From PR03 sp964353555 (GTDB lineage: Bacteria; Myxococcota_A; UBA9160; PR03): a DNA stretch of 64,000 nucleotides. The position numbers and the translations under genes are program-made. Below the pieces are notes generated by a model. The model was not told the origin of the DNA. It did not search any database and saw nothing but the letters and a program-made list of their open reading frames with translations. The stretch lies in contig CAYGWM010000001.1 in assembly GCA_964353555.1 (NCBI GenBank), positions 1 through 64,000 on the forward strand, in the 5' to 3' direction. Below, piece after piece: positions 44,959 through 53,760 of the stretch. Position 1 is the stretch's first letter, and each line of letters begins with the position of its first letter.

Positions 44959-46136
44959 TGTCCTGGCCGCTGATGCGCAACAACATCTCACGTGAAGATT
45001 TGCAGGCGGTGATCCGGTTCCTGTCGGCCGACGATCCGATCCTCACGCAGTCGAAACAGGTGGAACTCTTCGAGCAGGAATGGTCGGAGTGGCTGGGCGT
45101 ACAGCACTCGGTATTTGTGAACTCGGGTTCGTCGGCGAATCTGATCACGATGGCGGCGCTGCGCCACCGCTACGGCCCGGGCGAGGTGATCGTACCGACG
45201 CTCACCTGGGTCTCCGACATCACCGCGGTGCTGCATGCGGGTCTGACGCCGGTGTTCGTCGACATCGATCCGCGCACGCTCGGGATGGACAACGACGCGG
45301 TGATCGAGAAGCTGTCGCCGCGCACGCGCGCGGTCTTCCTGACGCACATCCTCGGCTACAACGCGCTCGGCGACCGGCTGCTCGATACGCTGCGCGAGCG
45401 CCGCATTCCGCTGATCGAGGACGTCTGCGAGTCGCACGGTGCGACCTTCGCGGGCCGCAAGCTCGGCACCTTCGGACTCGCGTCGAATTTCTCGTTCTAT
45501 TACGCGCATCACATGAGCACGATCGAAGGCGGCATGGTTTCGACCGACGACGCCGAGCTGTTTGCCATGCTCCGCATGTTGCGCGCCCACGGACTCGTGC
45601 GCGAAGCCGGCGATGATGCGGTGAAGAGCCGCTACGCCGAGGCGCACCCGGATCTCACGCCTGACTTCATTTTTGCGCTGCCCGGCTTCAACGTGCGCTC
45701 GACCGAGATCAACGCGGTAATGGGTCGCTCGCAGCTGCGCCGTCTCGACGCGAACAACGAACGCCGTCGCGCGAACCTCGCGGTGTTCCTGCGCCATCTC
45801 GATCCGAACAAGTACTTCACCGACTTCGCCACCGAGGGAAGCTGCAACTACGCCTTCACGCTGGTGCTGCGCGATCCGGACGACGCGCTTCGCGATCGCG
45901 TGATGACCGCGCTCCGCGAGCGCGGCATCGAGTTTCGGCGCGGCACCTCGGGCGGCGGCAATCAGCTCCGCCAGCCCTACCTCCGAGGGATCGTCGCTGC
46001 GGAAGATCTCGGCCGCTTTCCGCGCGTCGATCACGTCCATTTCTACGGCTTCTACATCGGCAACTACCCCGATCTCGAGCCCGAACGGATCGCCCGCCTC
46101 TGCGATATGTTGAACGCAATCGACAGTGGGAAGTAG
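44958..46136 (+). CDS. ColD/E1-like PLP-dependent nucleotide-sugar 3-dehydratase (DegT fold)
   Basis: This 392-residue DegT/DnrJ/EryC1-fold protein carries VNSGSSANLITMAAL for phosphate binding, IEDVCESHGA with PLP-ring Asp155, and SFYYAHHMSTIEGGM. Aminotransferases of this fold have a lysine where this protein has His184. Histidine at that place, with a second His after it, is the mark of the 3-dehydratases ColD (GDP-4-keto-6-deoxymannose) and E1 (CDP-sugar); ColD uses His188 and Asp159, the same spacing. It should therefore remove the C3 hydroxyl of a 4-keto sugar, most likely GDP-linked given HddA/HddC, with glutamate helping as in ColD. Plain transamination is unlikely. Confidence 0.88.
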   Translation: MSWPLMRNNISREDLQAVIRFLSADDPILTQSKQVELFEQEWSEWLGVQHSVFVNSGSSANLITMAALRHRYGPGEVIVPTLTWVSDITAVLHAGLTPVFVDIDPRTLGMDNDAVIEKLSPRTRAVFLTHILGYNALGDRLLDTLRERRIPLIEDVCESHGATFAGRKLGTFGLASNFSFYYAHHMSTIEGGMVSTDDAELFAMLRMLRAHGLVREAGDDAVKSRYAEAHPDLTPDFIFALPGFNVRSTEINAVMGRSQLRRLDANNERRRANLAVFLRHLDPNKYFTDFATEGSCNYAFTLVLRDPDDALRDRVMTALRERGIEFRRGTSGGGNQLRQPYLRGIVAAEDLGRFPRVDHVHFYGFYIGNYPDLEPERIARLCDMLNAIDSGK

Positions 46137-46141
46137 GCATC

Positions 46142-47647
46142 ATGGCGACCGACATCGATCTGGTCCTCGTGAACCCGGGCGGTCGCGCCCGCATCTATCA
46201 GTCGCTTGCGACGGAGGTCACCGCCGTCGAACCGCCCGTATGGGCGGGACTGATGGCCAGTTTCGTCCGCGGGCGTGGTCACTCGGTTGCGATCATCGAC
46301 TCGAACGCCGAAGAGCTGGGACCGGAAGAAGCAGCCGCACGCGCGATCGAGATGCGGCCGCGGATGGTCGCGGTGCCCGTCTACGGTCACCAGCCGTCCG
46401 CCTCGACGCAGGTGATGCCGGGTGCGAGCGCGGTCGTGACCGCGCTGAAGGACCTCGCGCCCGAGCTGCCCGTATTGATGGTCGGCGGTCACGTCGCATC
46501 GCTGCCGCAGCGCACGCTCGCCGAGGAGCGCTGCGACTTCGTCGCCGACGGCGAGGGCCTGCACACGATGGTGGAGCTGCTCGAAGCGCTCGCCGCGAGC
46601 AGCACACCCGAATTCTCGCGCGTGCGCGGCCTCTGGACACGTGATGGCGACGGCGCGAAATGCACTGCGACCGCGCCGCTGGTGATGAACGTGGACGTCG
46701 AGATGCCGGGCGTCGCGTGGGACCTGCTGCCGATGCAGAAGTACCGCGCGCACAACTGGCACTGCTTCGGCGAAGCGAGCCGCGAGCCCTACGTCGCGCT
46801 CTACACCACGCTCGGGTGTCCGTACCACTGCTCGTTCTGTTGCATCCAGGCGCCGTTCAAGAGCGGCGAGTCGCTGGCCGGCTACAAGGACAGCGTCAAC
46901 TCGTACCGCTTCTGGAGTCCCGCGCGCGTGCTCGAGGATCTGACGCTGCTGGTCGAACGCTACGGCGTTCGCAACATCAAAGTTGCCGACGAGATGTTCG
47001 TGCTGAACGCGCGCCACGTGAACGCGATCTGCGACGGCATCGTCGCGCGCGGCCTGCCGCTGAACATCTGGGCGTATGCACGCGTCGACACCGTGAAGGA
47101 TTCGATGGTCGACAAGCTGGCGCGCGCCGGCGTACGTTGGCTCGCCTTCGGCATCGAGGCCGCCAGCGAACGCGTGCGCGCCGACGTCGACAAGGGCTTC
47201 GACGACGAACTGGTCTACCGCACGCTCGAGAAGGTGCGCGGCGCCGGCATCCGCGTGATCGGCAACTACATCTTCGGCCTGCCGGAAGACGATCACGACA
47301 CGATGCAAGAGACGCTCGACCTCGCGATCGAGCTCAACTGTGAGTTCGCAAACTTCTACTGCGCGATGGCGTACCCCGGATCGCCGCTCTACGACCGCGC
47401 GATCGCCGAGGGCTGGCCGCTGCCCGAGACCTGGGGCGGCTACTCGCAGCACAGTGTCGACTCGCTGCCGCTGCCCACGCGCCACCTCTCGGCCGGCGAG
47501 GTGCTGCGCTTCCGCGATGAAGCCTTCCAGGCCTACTTCAAGAGCCCGCGGTACCTGTCGATGGTCGAAGCGAGGTTCGGCGCTGCGACGCTGCGCGAGA
47601 TCGCCGCGATGTCCGCGCACCGGCTCGAGCGGCGGTTCGCCGCGTGA
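46142..47647 (+). CDS. B12-binding-domain radical SAM protein
   Basis: This 501-residue protein has an N-terminal cobalamin-binding-type domain (about 1-150: DLVLVNPGG, EPPVWAGLMASFVRGRGH, VLMVGGHVASLP), a radical SAM core with GCPYHCSFC (cysteines near 226, 230, 233), and a C-terminal region after FGLPEDDHDTM. No DxHxxG motif is seen, as in BchE-type members. Such enzymes C-methylate, cyclise or rearrange substrates. Lying 5 bp after the ColD-like gene and overlapping a glycosyltransferase, it probably modifies the sugar or its lipid-linked form. Confidence 0.87.
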   Translation: MATDIDLVLVNPGGRARIYQSLATEVTAVEPPVWAGLMASFVRGRGHSVAIIDSNAEELGPEEAAARAIEMRPRMVAVPVYGHQPSASTQVMPGASAVVTALKDLAPELPVLMVGGHVASLPQRTLAEERCDFVADGEGLHTMVELLEALAASSTPEFSRVRGLWTRDGDGAKCTATAPLVMNVDVEMPGVAWDLLPMQKYRAHNWHCFGEASREPYVALYTTLGCPYHCSFCCIQAPFKSGESLAGYKDSVNSYRFWSPARVLEDLTLLVERYGVRNIKVADEMFVLNARHVNAICDGIVARGLPLNIWAYARVDTVKDSMVDKLARAGVRWLAFGIEAASERVRADVDKGFDDELVYRTLEKVRGAGIRVIGNYIFGLPEDDHDTMQETLDLAIELNCEFANFYCAMAYPGSPLYDRAIAEGWPLPETWGGYSQHSVDSLPLPTRHLSAGEVLRFRDEAFQAYFKSPRYLSMVEARFGAATLREIAAMSAHRLERRFAA

Positions 47648-48594
47648 GCGCGCCGGTGCTTTCGGTCGTGCTGTCGTTCCGCAACGAGGCGGACGTGATC
47701 CCGGAGTTGATCTCCCGGCTCGCAAAGTCGCTCGAAGGCGCCGGCATCGACTACGAGCTGATCTTCGTGAACGACGCCTCTACGGATGGCTCGCTCGCGC
47801 TACTCGAAGCACTGCGCGCTCGCGATCCGCGCGTGAAGATCCTGAACATGTCGCGTCGCTTCGGTGTGGCTCCCTGCGTGATGGCGGGTATGCAATTCGC
47901 GCGGGGCGACGCCGTCGTCTACATGGACACGGACCTGCAGGATCCGCCCGAGCTGATCCCGACGCTGGTTGCGCGCTGGCGCGAAGGTGCCGACGTCGTC
48001 TACACGGTGCGCACTTCGCGACAGGGCGAGTCGGTATGGAAGATGCGCGTGACGCGCGCCGCGTACCGCGCGATCCAGCTCGCGTCGGACATCGAACTGC
48101 CGATCGAGGCAGGCGACTTCAAGTTGCTTTCGCGACGCGTCGTCGACCAACTGATCGCGCTCGGCGAGCAGGATCTCTACGTGCGCGGGCTCGTCACGTG
48201 GATGGGATTCCGGCAGGTGGCGGTGCCGTACGAACGCCAGCCGCGCGGCGCGGGTGAGGCGCACTTCCCGCTGTTGCGGAGCTGGGGGCCGATTTCTTCA
48301 TTTGTTGCCGGCGTGACGTCGTTCTCGCATGCGCCATTGATTGCTTTTCTGCTGCTCGGCCTCGCCGGTGGCGCGCTCTCGATGCTCGCGCTCGCGCTGC
48401 TGCTGCTCGCTGGTGTCGTCGGCGCAGCGGCCTCGAGCATCGCGTGGCTCGTCGCATTCGGCGTGCTGCTGTGGAGTACGCTGGCGCTCGGGATCGGCGT
48501 CATCGGTCTCTATCTCGCACGCATCCATCGCGAGGTGCTCGGACGGCCGCGCTACATCGTGGAGAGCGCCATCGGCTTCGATGAGCCGAGCTGA
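47644..48594 (+). CDS. GtrB/ArnC-like polyprenyl-phosphate glycosyltransferase (GT2)
   Basis: The 316-residue protein has the GT-A motifs LSVVLSFRNEADVIPELI, LIFVNDASTDGS and YMDTDLQDPPELI, the acceptor region EQDLYVRGLVTWMGFRQV, and two C-terminal membrane helices (GALSMLALALLLLAGVVGAA and VLLWSTLALGIGVIGLYL). It is the second GtrB-type enzyme on this strand and would load the operon's sugar from its nucleotide carrier onto undecaprenyl phosphate. GTG 47644 overlaps the radical SAM stop by 4 bp. Confidence 0.87.
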   Translation: MSAPVLSVVLSFRNEADVIPELISRLAKSLEGAGIDYELIFVNDASTDGSLALLEALRARDPRVKILNMSRRFGVAPCVMAGMQFARGDAVVYMDTDLQDPPELIPTLVARWREGADVVYTVRTSRQGESVWKMRVTRAAYRAIQLASDIELPIEAGDFKLLSRRVVDQLIALGEQDLYVRGLVTWMGFRQVAVPYERQPRGAGEAHFPLLRSWGPISSFVAGVTSFSHAPLIAFLLLGLAGGALSMLALALLLLAGVVGAAASSIAWLVAFGVLLWSTLALGIGVIGLYLARIHREVLGRPRYIVESAIGFDEPS

Positions 48595-50557
48595 GCAGCT
48601 GTCGTCGTCCGCAGTGTCGCCCTTCAGCGCCGGCCGTCCGCTCGCCGGCGTAGTGGCGATCAGCGCCGCGGCGGGGTTCGTGGTCGGTCTGCTGTTCCCT
48701 GCCTGGCACGTCGCGCTCGAACCCGCGCAGGTGATCGCTGGGATCGTCGAGTACCCGAGCGGCAATCCATTCGGACTCTACGAAACACGGCTATGGACCG
48801 GCTGGCACCAGGTCCTCGCGCCGCTGCTCGCGGCTGGTGTTCCGGAGCGCGTGCTGACCTTCGTGCTCTCTGGTCTCGTCGCCGCGATTTCGTTCACAGC
48901 ACTCACCGCATTTGCATACGGACTCGGCGCCGACGCCGAGCTTGCGATCGCGACACCGTTCGTGCTCGGCGTGCTGAACCCCACCTCGTGGCAGTTTTGG
49001 TACCCGATCATTTTGCTCGGCCATGGCCACACCTACGGCATGGCGGGACTTGCGTGGCTGGTGCTTGCCTGCGGTGTGCTCGCGACGGAACGCTGGGCGG
49101 TGGCAGCGTTTCTGATCGGCATCGCGCCCGCAGTACACGCGTCGCTCGGCGCGTGGCTCGGTCTGCTCGCGCTGGTTTGCGGACTCGCGCACTGGCGCGA
49201 GGTGCGCCCCCATGTCGCCGCGATCGTGCGCGGTGGCACGCTCGGCGCTTCGATCGCCGCGCTGAGTCTCGCGACACATCTGCTCCGCCAGCCCGCCGGG
49301 CTGGCGGTCGATCCCGCCGTCGCGAGCCGCTACCTCGATGGCTTCGTCCAGCTCTGGGATGCGCACCGCATCCCCGGCAACGTGACGGGTTTCGGCGGGC
49401 TCGTGGTGTGCATCGGCCTGATCGTCGCCGTCGCAATGCTGCGATGTGCACGACGGCAGATCGGCGCCGCCACTGCACTGGTGCTGAACGTCTATGTCAG
49501 TTGCGGCGTGCTAGGCATCGCGCTGGCGCTCGTGCAGCGATTCGTGCCACCCGAGCAGATCCCGAACACGCTGCTGATCGCGATGCCGGCGAGGCTGCTC
49601 AATCTGCCGGCGCTCGCGTTCGTGCCGCTGCTGATCGGCGTGCTCGGGCGCTACCGGAGCGATGTGGTGGCGCGCGCGCTGCTGGTCGTTTTGGTGACGG
49701 TCGCCGCGCTGCGTCCACTCTTCGCGGATCTCGCACTCTACGGCTTGCCGATCGTTGGTGTGGCGACGGCCCTTGTGATCGACCGCCACGCCGATCGTCC
49801 CGGCGCAATCCGGATCGCGGTGATCGGCATGCTGGCGTTTGCCGGGCTGCGCGCGACGCAGTCCACGGTTCCCCTCTCGTGGCGGGATGCGGCGTCGTTC
49901 GCTGCGATGCTGACCGCGGCGGCGCTGGGGGTCGGCGCTTCGCTGCAGCGAACGCGCGCGACCAACCGCGATGGATCGCTAGCGCGACTCGCGCGTCGCC
50001 TCGCCGAGCAGCCGTTGCCGCTGCAGCTTCCGCTGCGCATCGCACTCGTCGCGACGGTACTGATCACGGTCAACGCGGCGATTCGCGGCTTCGAGTACCG
50101 CTTGTCACGGCTGCACGATCGCAGCAACGATCGAGCGCTGGCCGCCGCGTCGCGCGGCGACGGTCTGTTGCTGGTGGCGCCGCGCATTTCGACGCCGCAG
50201 CTGATCACGCGTCGCCCGGTGGTGCTCGATCCGGGCGCGCTCGACATGCTGCCCTACGCGCTCGCGGGTGGACCCGAGTTGGAGCGCATGCTGCGCATCG
50301 GCTACGGAGTCGAATTCTTCGCGCCGCCGCCGAAGGCGCTGCACACCGCGCTGTTGCCCAGCGAAGTCGTGCAGCCGATCTGGGAGAAGCGCAGCGGCGC
50401 GGAATGGCGCGAAGTTGCGACGAGTCTCGGCGTCACCGACGTGCTGGTTCCGGCGACGTGGAAGCTATCCGGCGTGCCGGAAGTCGAGCGCAGCAGCGCG
50501 TACGTGCTCTATCACCTCGCGACGCCCGCTGGCGCAGGTCCGGCCGGCACCCGATAG
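48581..50557 (+). CDS. Polytopic membrane protein, probable GT-C-type glycosyltransferase
   Basis: This 658-residue protein has roughly twelve hydrophobic segments from residue 20 on and a soluble C-terminal part (about 540-658) ending VLVPATWKLSGVPEVERSSA. ETRLWTGWHQVLAP in the first loop and HASLGAWLGLLALVCGL resemble DUF-type membrane proteins of glycan clusters. I infer that it transfers the lipid-linked sugar made by the preceding GT2 enzyme. ATG 48581 lies 14 bp inside the previous gene, so the two are coupled. It ends the operon. Confidence 0.75.
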   Translation: MSRAEQLSSSAVSPFSAGRPLAGVVAISAAAGFVVGLLFPAWHVALEPAQVIAGIVEYPSGNPFGLYETRLWTGWHQVLAPLLAAGVPERVLTFVLSGLVAAISFTALTAFAYGLGADAELAIATPFVLGVLNPTSWQFWYPIILLGHGHTYGMAGLAWLVLACGVLATERWAVAAFLIGIAPAVHASLGAWLGLLALVCGLAHWREVRPHVAAIVRGGTLGASIAALSLATHLLRQPAGLAVDPAVASRYLDGFVQLWDAHRIPGNVTGFGGLVVCIGLIVAVAMLRCARRQIGAATALVLNVYVSCGVLGIALALVQRFVPPEQIPNTLLIAMPARLLNLPALAFVPLLIGVLGRYRSDVVARALLVVLVTVAALRPLFADLALYGLPIVGVATALVIDRHADRPGAIRIAVIGMLAFAGLRATQSTVPLSWRDAASFAAMLTAAALGVGASLQRTRATNRDGSLARLARRLAEQPLPLQLPLRIALVATVLITVNAAIRGFEYRLSRLHDRSNDRALAAASRGDGLLLVAPRISTPQLITRRPVVLDPGALDMLPYALAGGPELERMLRIGYGVEFFAPPPKALHTALLPSEVVQPIWEKRSGAEWREVATSLGVTDVLVPATWKLSGVPEVERSSAYVLYHLATPAGAGPAGTR

Positions 50558-50572
50558 ATCCGGGAGAGCGAG

Positions 50573-51256
50573 TCAGCGCGGCGTTCTCTCGCGGTGTTGG
50601 CGTCGCATTGCCGAGGCACGCGGCCCGCGCGCCCACTCGGCGAGCGCGCTCCGATCGAGCGGATCCTCGCCGGCGAGCAAGCGCTCGAGGAACGGGAAGT
50701 CGTCGAAGCCGAAAAACAACTCGCCATCGACGACCATCGTCGGCACGCCGAACACGCCGGCGGCGATCGCATCGTCGGTCTGCTTGCGCAGCGCCGCCTT
50801 CGCTTCCGGTTGCTGCGCGGATGCAACGAGCGCGGCTCCATCGAGGCCCGCCTCGGTCGCGATCTGCGCGACGACGGCCGGGTCGCTCACGTGCCGGCGC
50901 TCGGCCCACACGCCGCGGAGCAGCCCGCCGACCAGCCGCGCGCGCGCCGCGTCGTCCATCGGTAGCGAGGTCGTGCGCAGCGCCAGCAGCGGATTGAATG
51001 GATGGAACGCCGGCGGATACAGCGGCACACCGAGAAGTGCGGCCTTGCGCAGGTTGTTCTTCGCCATCCACCAGGCCTTCGGCAGCACCTCGGCGGGACC
51101 CATCTGCCCGTGCGCTTCGAGCAGGCCCGCGAACAGCACCGGCACCGGCTCGATCACGCGACCGAAGCGTTCGGCGAGGGCCGGCAGCTGTGTCCAGGCC
51201 AGGTAGACGTTCGAGGAGAGGTAGTCGAGGTAGATGCGGATCGGCGAGTCGTTCAT
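50573..51256 (-). CDS. 2-hydroxychromene-2-carboxylate isomerase-like DsbA-family protein
   Basis: The 227-residue protein has a thioredoxin-fold start IRIYLDYLSSNVYLAWTQL with serine in place of the CxxC motif, the FNPLLALR helix, and the late GVFGVPTMVVDGELFFGFDD with the cis-proline loop. These are the marks of HCCA isomerases and kappa-class glutathione transferases, which use glutathione to isomerise ring-cleavage products. The physiological substrate here is open. ATG 51256 begins the conserved region. Confidence 0.85.
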   Translation of the reverse strand: MNDSPIRIYLDYLSSNVYLAWTQLPALAERFGRVIEPVPVLFAGLLEAHGQMGPAEVLPKAWWMAKNNLRKAALLGVPLYPPAFHPFNPLLALRTTSLPMDDAARARLVGGLLRGVWAERRHVSDPAVVAQIATEAGLDGAALVASAQQPEAKAALRKQTDDAIAAGVFGVPTMVVDGELFFGFDDFPFLERLLAGEDPLDRSALAEWARGPRASAMRRQHRERTPR

Positions 51257-51321
51257 CGGGGCGATTCTAGGCGGCCAGTCGCTATGCTGCGCGCCCGTCA
51301 ATTTCAGCCAAGGAGAAGACC

Positions 51322-51645
51322 ATGGTGCGCGCGTCCGGTTTCGTGATTGCCTTCGGGTTCATTCTGCTGGTTGCGGCAGCTCCGGCTCTCGCGGATGTGA
51401 CCGTCGCAGTAGGCCACAGCAGCTTCGATCCGGCGCAGGTGACGATCAAAAAGGGCGAGTCGGTGATCTTCCACAACGTCCAGGAAATGCCCGGCGGTCA
51501 TACCGTGGTTGCCGACGATGGCTCGTGGAAGAGCCCGCCGCTCGCGCTGAACGAGAAGTTCACCAAGCGCTTCGAGCAGAGCGGGACCGTCAAGATCCAC
51601 ATCGAGCAGCATCCGCACGCGACCGGCGAGATCGTCGTCGAGTAG
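51322..51645 (+). CDS. Exported cupredoxin-like protein lacking type 1 Cys and Met ligands
   Basis: The 107-residue precursor has a signal peptide (FVIAFGFILLVAAAPALA-D) and an 80-residue cupredoxin domain: VTVAVGHSSFDPAQVTIKKG, VIFHNVQEMPGGHTV with the N-terminal His, and KIHIEQHPHATGEIVVE. In plastocyanin and amicyanin the last motif is CxxHPxM; here the Cys position is Ile and the Met position Ala, while His residues remain. A type 1 blue copper site is therefore unlikely, but metal binding by histidines is possible. AAGGAGA six bases before the ATG supports the start. Confidence 0.83.
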   Translation: MVRASGFVIAFGFILLVAAAPALADVTVAVGHSSFDPAQVTIKKGESVIFHNVQEMPGGHTVVADDGSWKSPPLALNEKFTKRFEQSGTVKIHIEQHPHATGEIVVE

Positions 51646-51649
51646 CGAA

Positions 51650-52408
51650 CTAGCGCGTGGCGCCGGCGAGCACTTGCTCGAACGCGCGCGCAAAGCTGTA
51701 GGCGTCGCCCGGCCAGCGCGCGGAGACGTAGTTGTCGTCGCGAACGACGAACGCGGGGCTCGCGTCGTGCTCCGAGTCGCGCTGCGTGAGTGACAACGGG
51801 CCGCGCTCGAAGAGCCGCTTCGCATCGCGCAGCGCGGCCTTCACCTCGTCCTCGACGTACGCCGGATAAGTGCGGTAGTAGCGGCCGAGTTTCCAGCACG
51901 TCAACGCGTAGGCAGTGCGCTCCTGGTACTTCGTCAGGCAAGTCGTGCGGCGGTCGTACAGCACACTCCTTCCGGTTGCCGGGTCGATGCTGCGCGCGAG
52001 CACCAGCACGCCGTGGCAGATCGCTCCGACCGGGCGCCCGCTCGCGAAGAACGCGGCGACGCGACGCTGCAGCGAGTCCGAACCGAGGTACTGCCGCATG
52101 CCGGGCGCGTGCCCGCCGGGCAGCAGCAGCCCGTCGTAGTCGGCGAACTCCGTCGCGTCCCACGATCGAGGCGCGCGGAACGCCGGATCGGCCTCGAGTT
52201 CGCGGTAGAACGCACACGATTCCGGCTCGGCCCCCAGTTTCCCGAACAGCACGCCCGAGAGCAGCAGCGGATCGGCTGTGGGTGCGACGCCGCCCTTCTC
52301 GGTGCAGAACTCGACGCGATGCCCGGCACGCGTGAGCAATCGCCACGGCACTGCAACCTCGGTCACGTCGAAGTCGCGGTCGGGCAGCGGGATCAGTACG
52401 CGGGGCAT
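51650..52408 (-). CDS. DJ-1/PfpI-family (class I glutamine amidotransferase-like) protein
   Basis: The 252-residue protein has the DJ-1/PfpI layout RVLIPLPDRDFDVTEVAVP, LLLPGGHAPGMRQYLGS and the nucleophile elbow AICHGVLVLA with Cys131. TTCLTKYQERTAY and VVRDDNYVSARWPGDAY follow. Members act as glyoxalase III, chaperones or unknown hydrolases; the activity here cannot be chosen. It converges on the cupredoxin-like gene with a 4-bp gap. Confidence 0.83.
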   Translation of the reverse strand: MPRVLIPLPDRDFDVTEVAVPWRLLTRAGHRVEFCTEKGGVAPTADPLLLSGVLFGKLGAEPESCAFYRELEADPAFRAPRSWDATEFADYDGLLLPGGHAPGMRQYLGSDSLQRRVAAFFASGRPVGAICHGVLVLARSIDPATGRSVLYDRRTTCLTKYQERTAYALTCWKLGRYYRTYPAYVEDEVKAALRDAKRLFERGPLSLTQRDSEHDASPAFVVRDDNYVSARWPGDAYSFARAFEQVLAGATR

Positions 52409-52500
52409 CGGGGGTCGAAGCTAGCAGCGACGACGGTACGGGGGCAGCTAGCGTCTCGTGTTGGGCGCCGGTCCAGCCGATGTCGGCGCAGGAGCAGAAG

Positions 52501-53760
52501 ATGACACTCGACTACGACCCGTTCTCGCCGCGTTTCCGTGATGACCCGTATCCGGTCTATCGCGCGTTACGGGAACAGGCGCCGGTTCATTTTGCGCCCG
52601 AGTCGAAGATGTTCTGTGTGTCGCGCCACGACGACGTCAGCCAGGTGCTGCGGCGCGCGGACCTTTTCTCGTCGTCGGCGATGGCAACCGTGCTGATGAA
52701 CGCCGACATGGGGCCGATGCGGCCGCGCTACGTCTTCGCGCTCGCGCGCTTCCTCTGGAAGACGCGGATCAACCCGGTGAAGATGCAGAAGCGCGGGAAC
52801 CTGACGAGTATCGACCCGCCGCGCCACGACGTGATGCGCAAGATCGTGAATCGAGCCTTCACGCCGAAGCGCATCGACGCGTGGGAGGCTCGTGCGCGGG
52901 AGATCGTTGCGACGCAGCTCGCGAAGCTCAAGCGCGGCGATGCCTTCGACGTGGTCGAGGATCTCGCGATCCCGCTGCCCGTGACGATCATCGCGGAGAT
53001 GCTCGGCGTCGCCCCCGAGCGACAGCGCGACTTCAAGCGCTGGAGCGATGCGATCATCTCCGTTGCCTCGGGTTCGGCGCGACAGAACCCGGTCGAGAGC
53101 GGGATGCTCGAAGGCTTTTCTGAACTTTACGCGTATCTGCGCGAAACGGTCCGACGGCGGCGTCGCACTCCGGCAGACGACCTGGTGAGCGTGCTCGTCG
53201 ATCCGTCGCAGGACGGCGTGCTCGACGAACTCGACGTCGTGAACTTCGTGGTGCTGCTGCTGGTCGCGGGCAACGAGACGACGACGAACCTGATCGGCAA
53301 TGCGGTGCATGCACTGCTCGAGCATCCGGAGCAGCTCGCGCGTGTCGCGAGCGACCCTTCGCTGGTTCCGAGCCTCATCGAAGAGACGCTGCGTTACGAC
53401 GCGCCGATCCAGCTGCTATTCCGCACGGCAAGCTGCGATACGGAGCTCGCCGGCAAGCGCATTCCCAAGGGATCCGTCGTCGTACCGCTGCTCGGTTCGG
53501 CGAACCGCGACGAGCGCGTCTTCGACGCACCGGATCGTTTCGACGTGACTCGCGACGCAAAGGGACATCTCGCGTTCGGCCTCGGCGTGCACTTCTGCCT
53601 CGGCTCCGCGCTTGCGCGACTCGAAGCGCGCGTCGCGCTCGAAACGCTGGTGCCGCTGCTCTCGGAGTGCGAACCGAGCCAGATGGACGCCCCGTTCGTC
53701 GATTCGTTCTTGGTGCGCGGCCGCACGCACCTGCCGATCGCAGTCAGCGGCGCCGTCTAA
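52501..53760 (+). CDS. Cytochrome P450
   Basis: This 419-residue soluble bacterial P450 has the oxygen-binding I-helix AGNETTTNLIGN, the K-helix EETLRY, and the haem loop FGLGVHFCLGSALARLEAR with the cysteine ligand near residue 366. No membrane anchor is present, so it is a class I enzyme needing a ferredoxin and a ferredoxin reductase; the reductase at 3.6 kb is a candidate partner in trans. ATG 52501 is preferred over 52480 because AGGAG lies six bases before it. Substrate unknown. It converges on the SUI1-like gene with a 4-bp stop overlap. Confidence 0.93.
   Translation: MTLDYDPFSPRFRDDPYPVYRALREQAPVHFAPESKMFCVSRHDDVSQVLRRADLFSSSAMATVLMNADMGPMRPRYVFALARFLWKTRINPVKMQKRGNLTSIDPPRHDVMRKIVNRAFTPKRIDAWEARAREIVATQLAKLKRGDAFDVVEDLAIPLPVTIIAEMLGVAPERQRDFKRWSDAIISVASGSARQNPVESGMLEGFSELYAYLRETVRRRRRTPADDLVSVLVDPSQDGVLDELDVVNFVVLLLVAGNETTTNLIGNAVHALLEHPEQLARVASDPSLVPSLIEETLRYDAPIQLLFRTASCDTELAGKRIPKGSVVVPLLGSANRDERVFDAPDRFDVTRDAKGHLAFGLGVHFCLGSALARLEARVALETLVPLLSECEPSQMDAPFVDSFLVRGRTHLPIAVSGAV

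Noticed and set aside
52480..52500. ATG 52480 considered as the P450 start.
   Set aside because: AGGAG stands six bases before ATG 52501, and the seven extra residues are not part of the usual P450 N-terminus.
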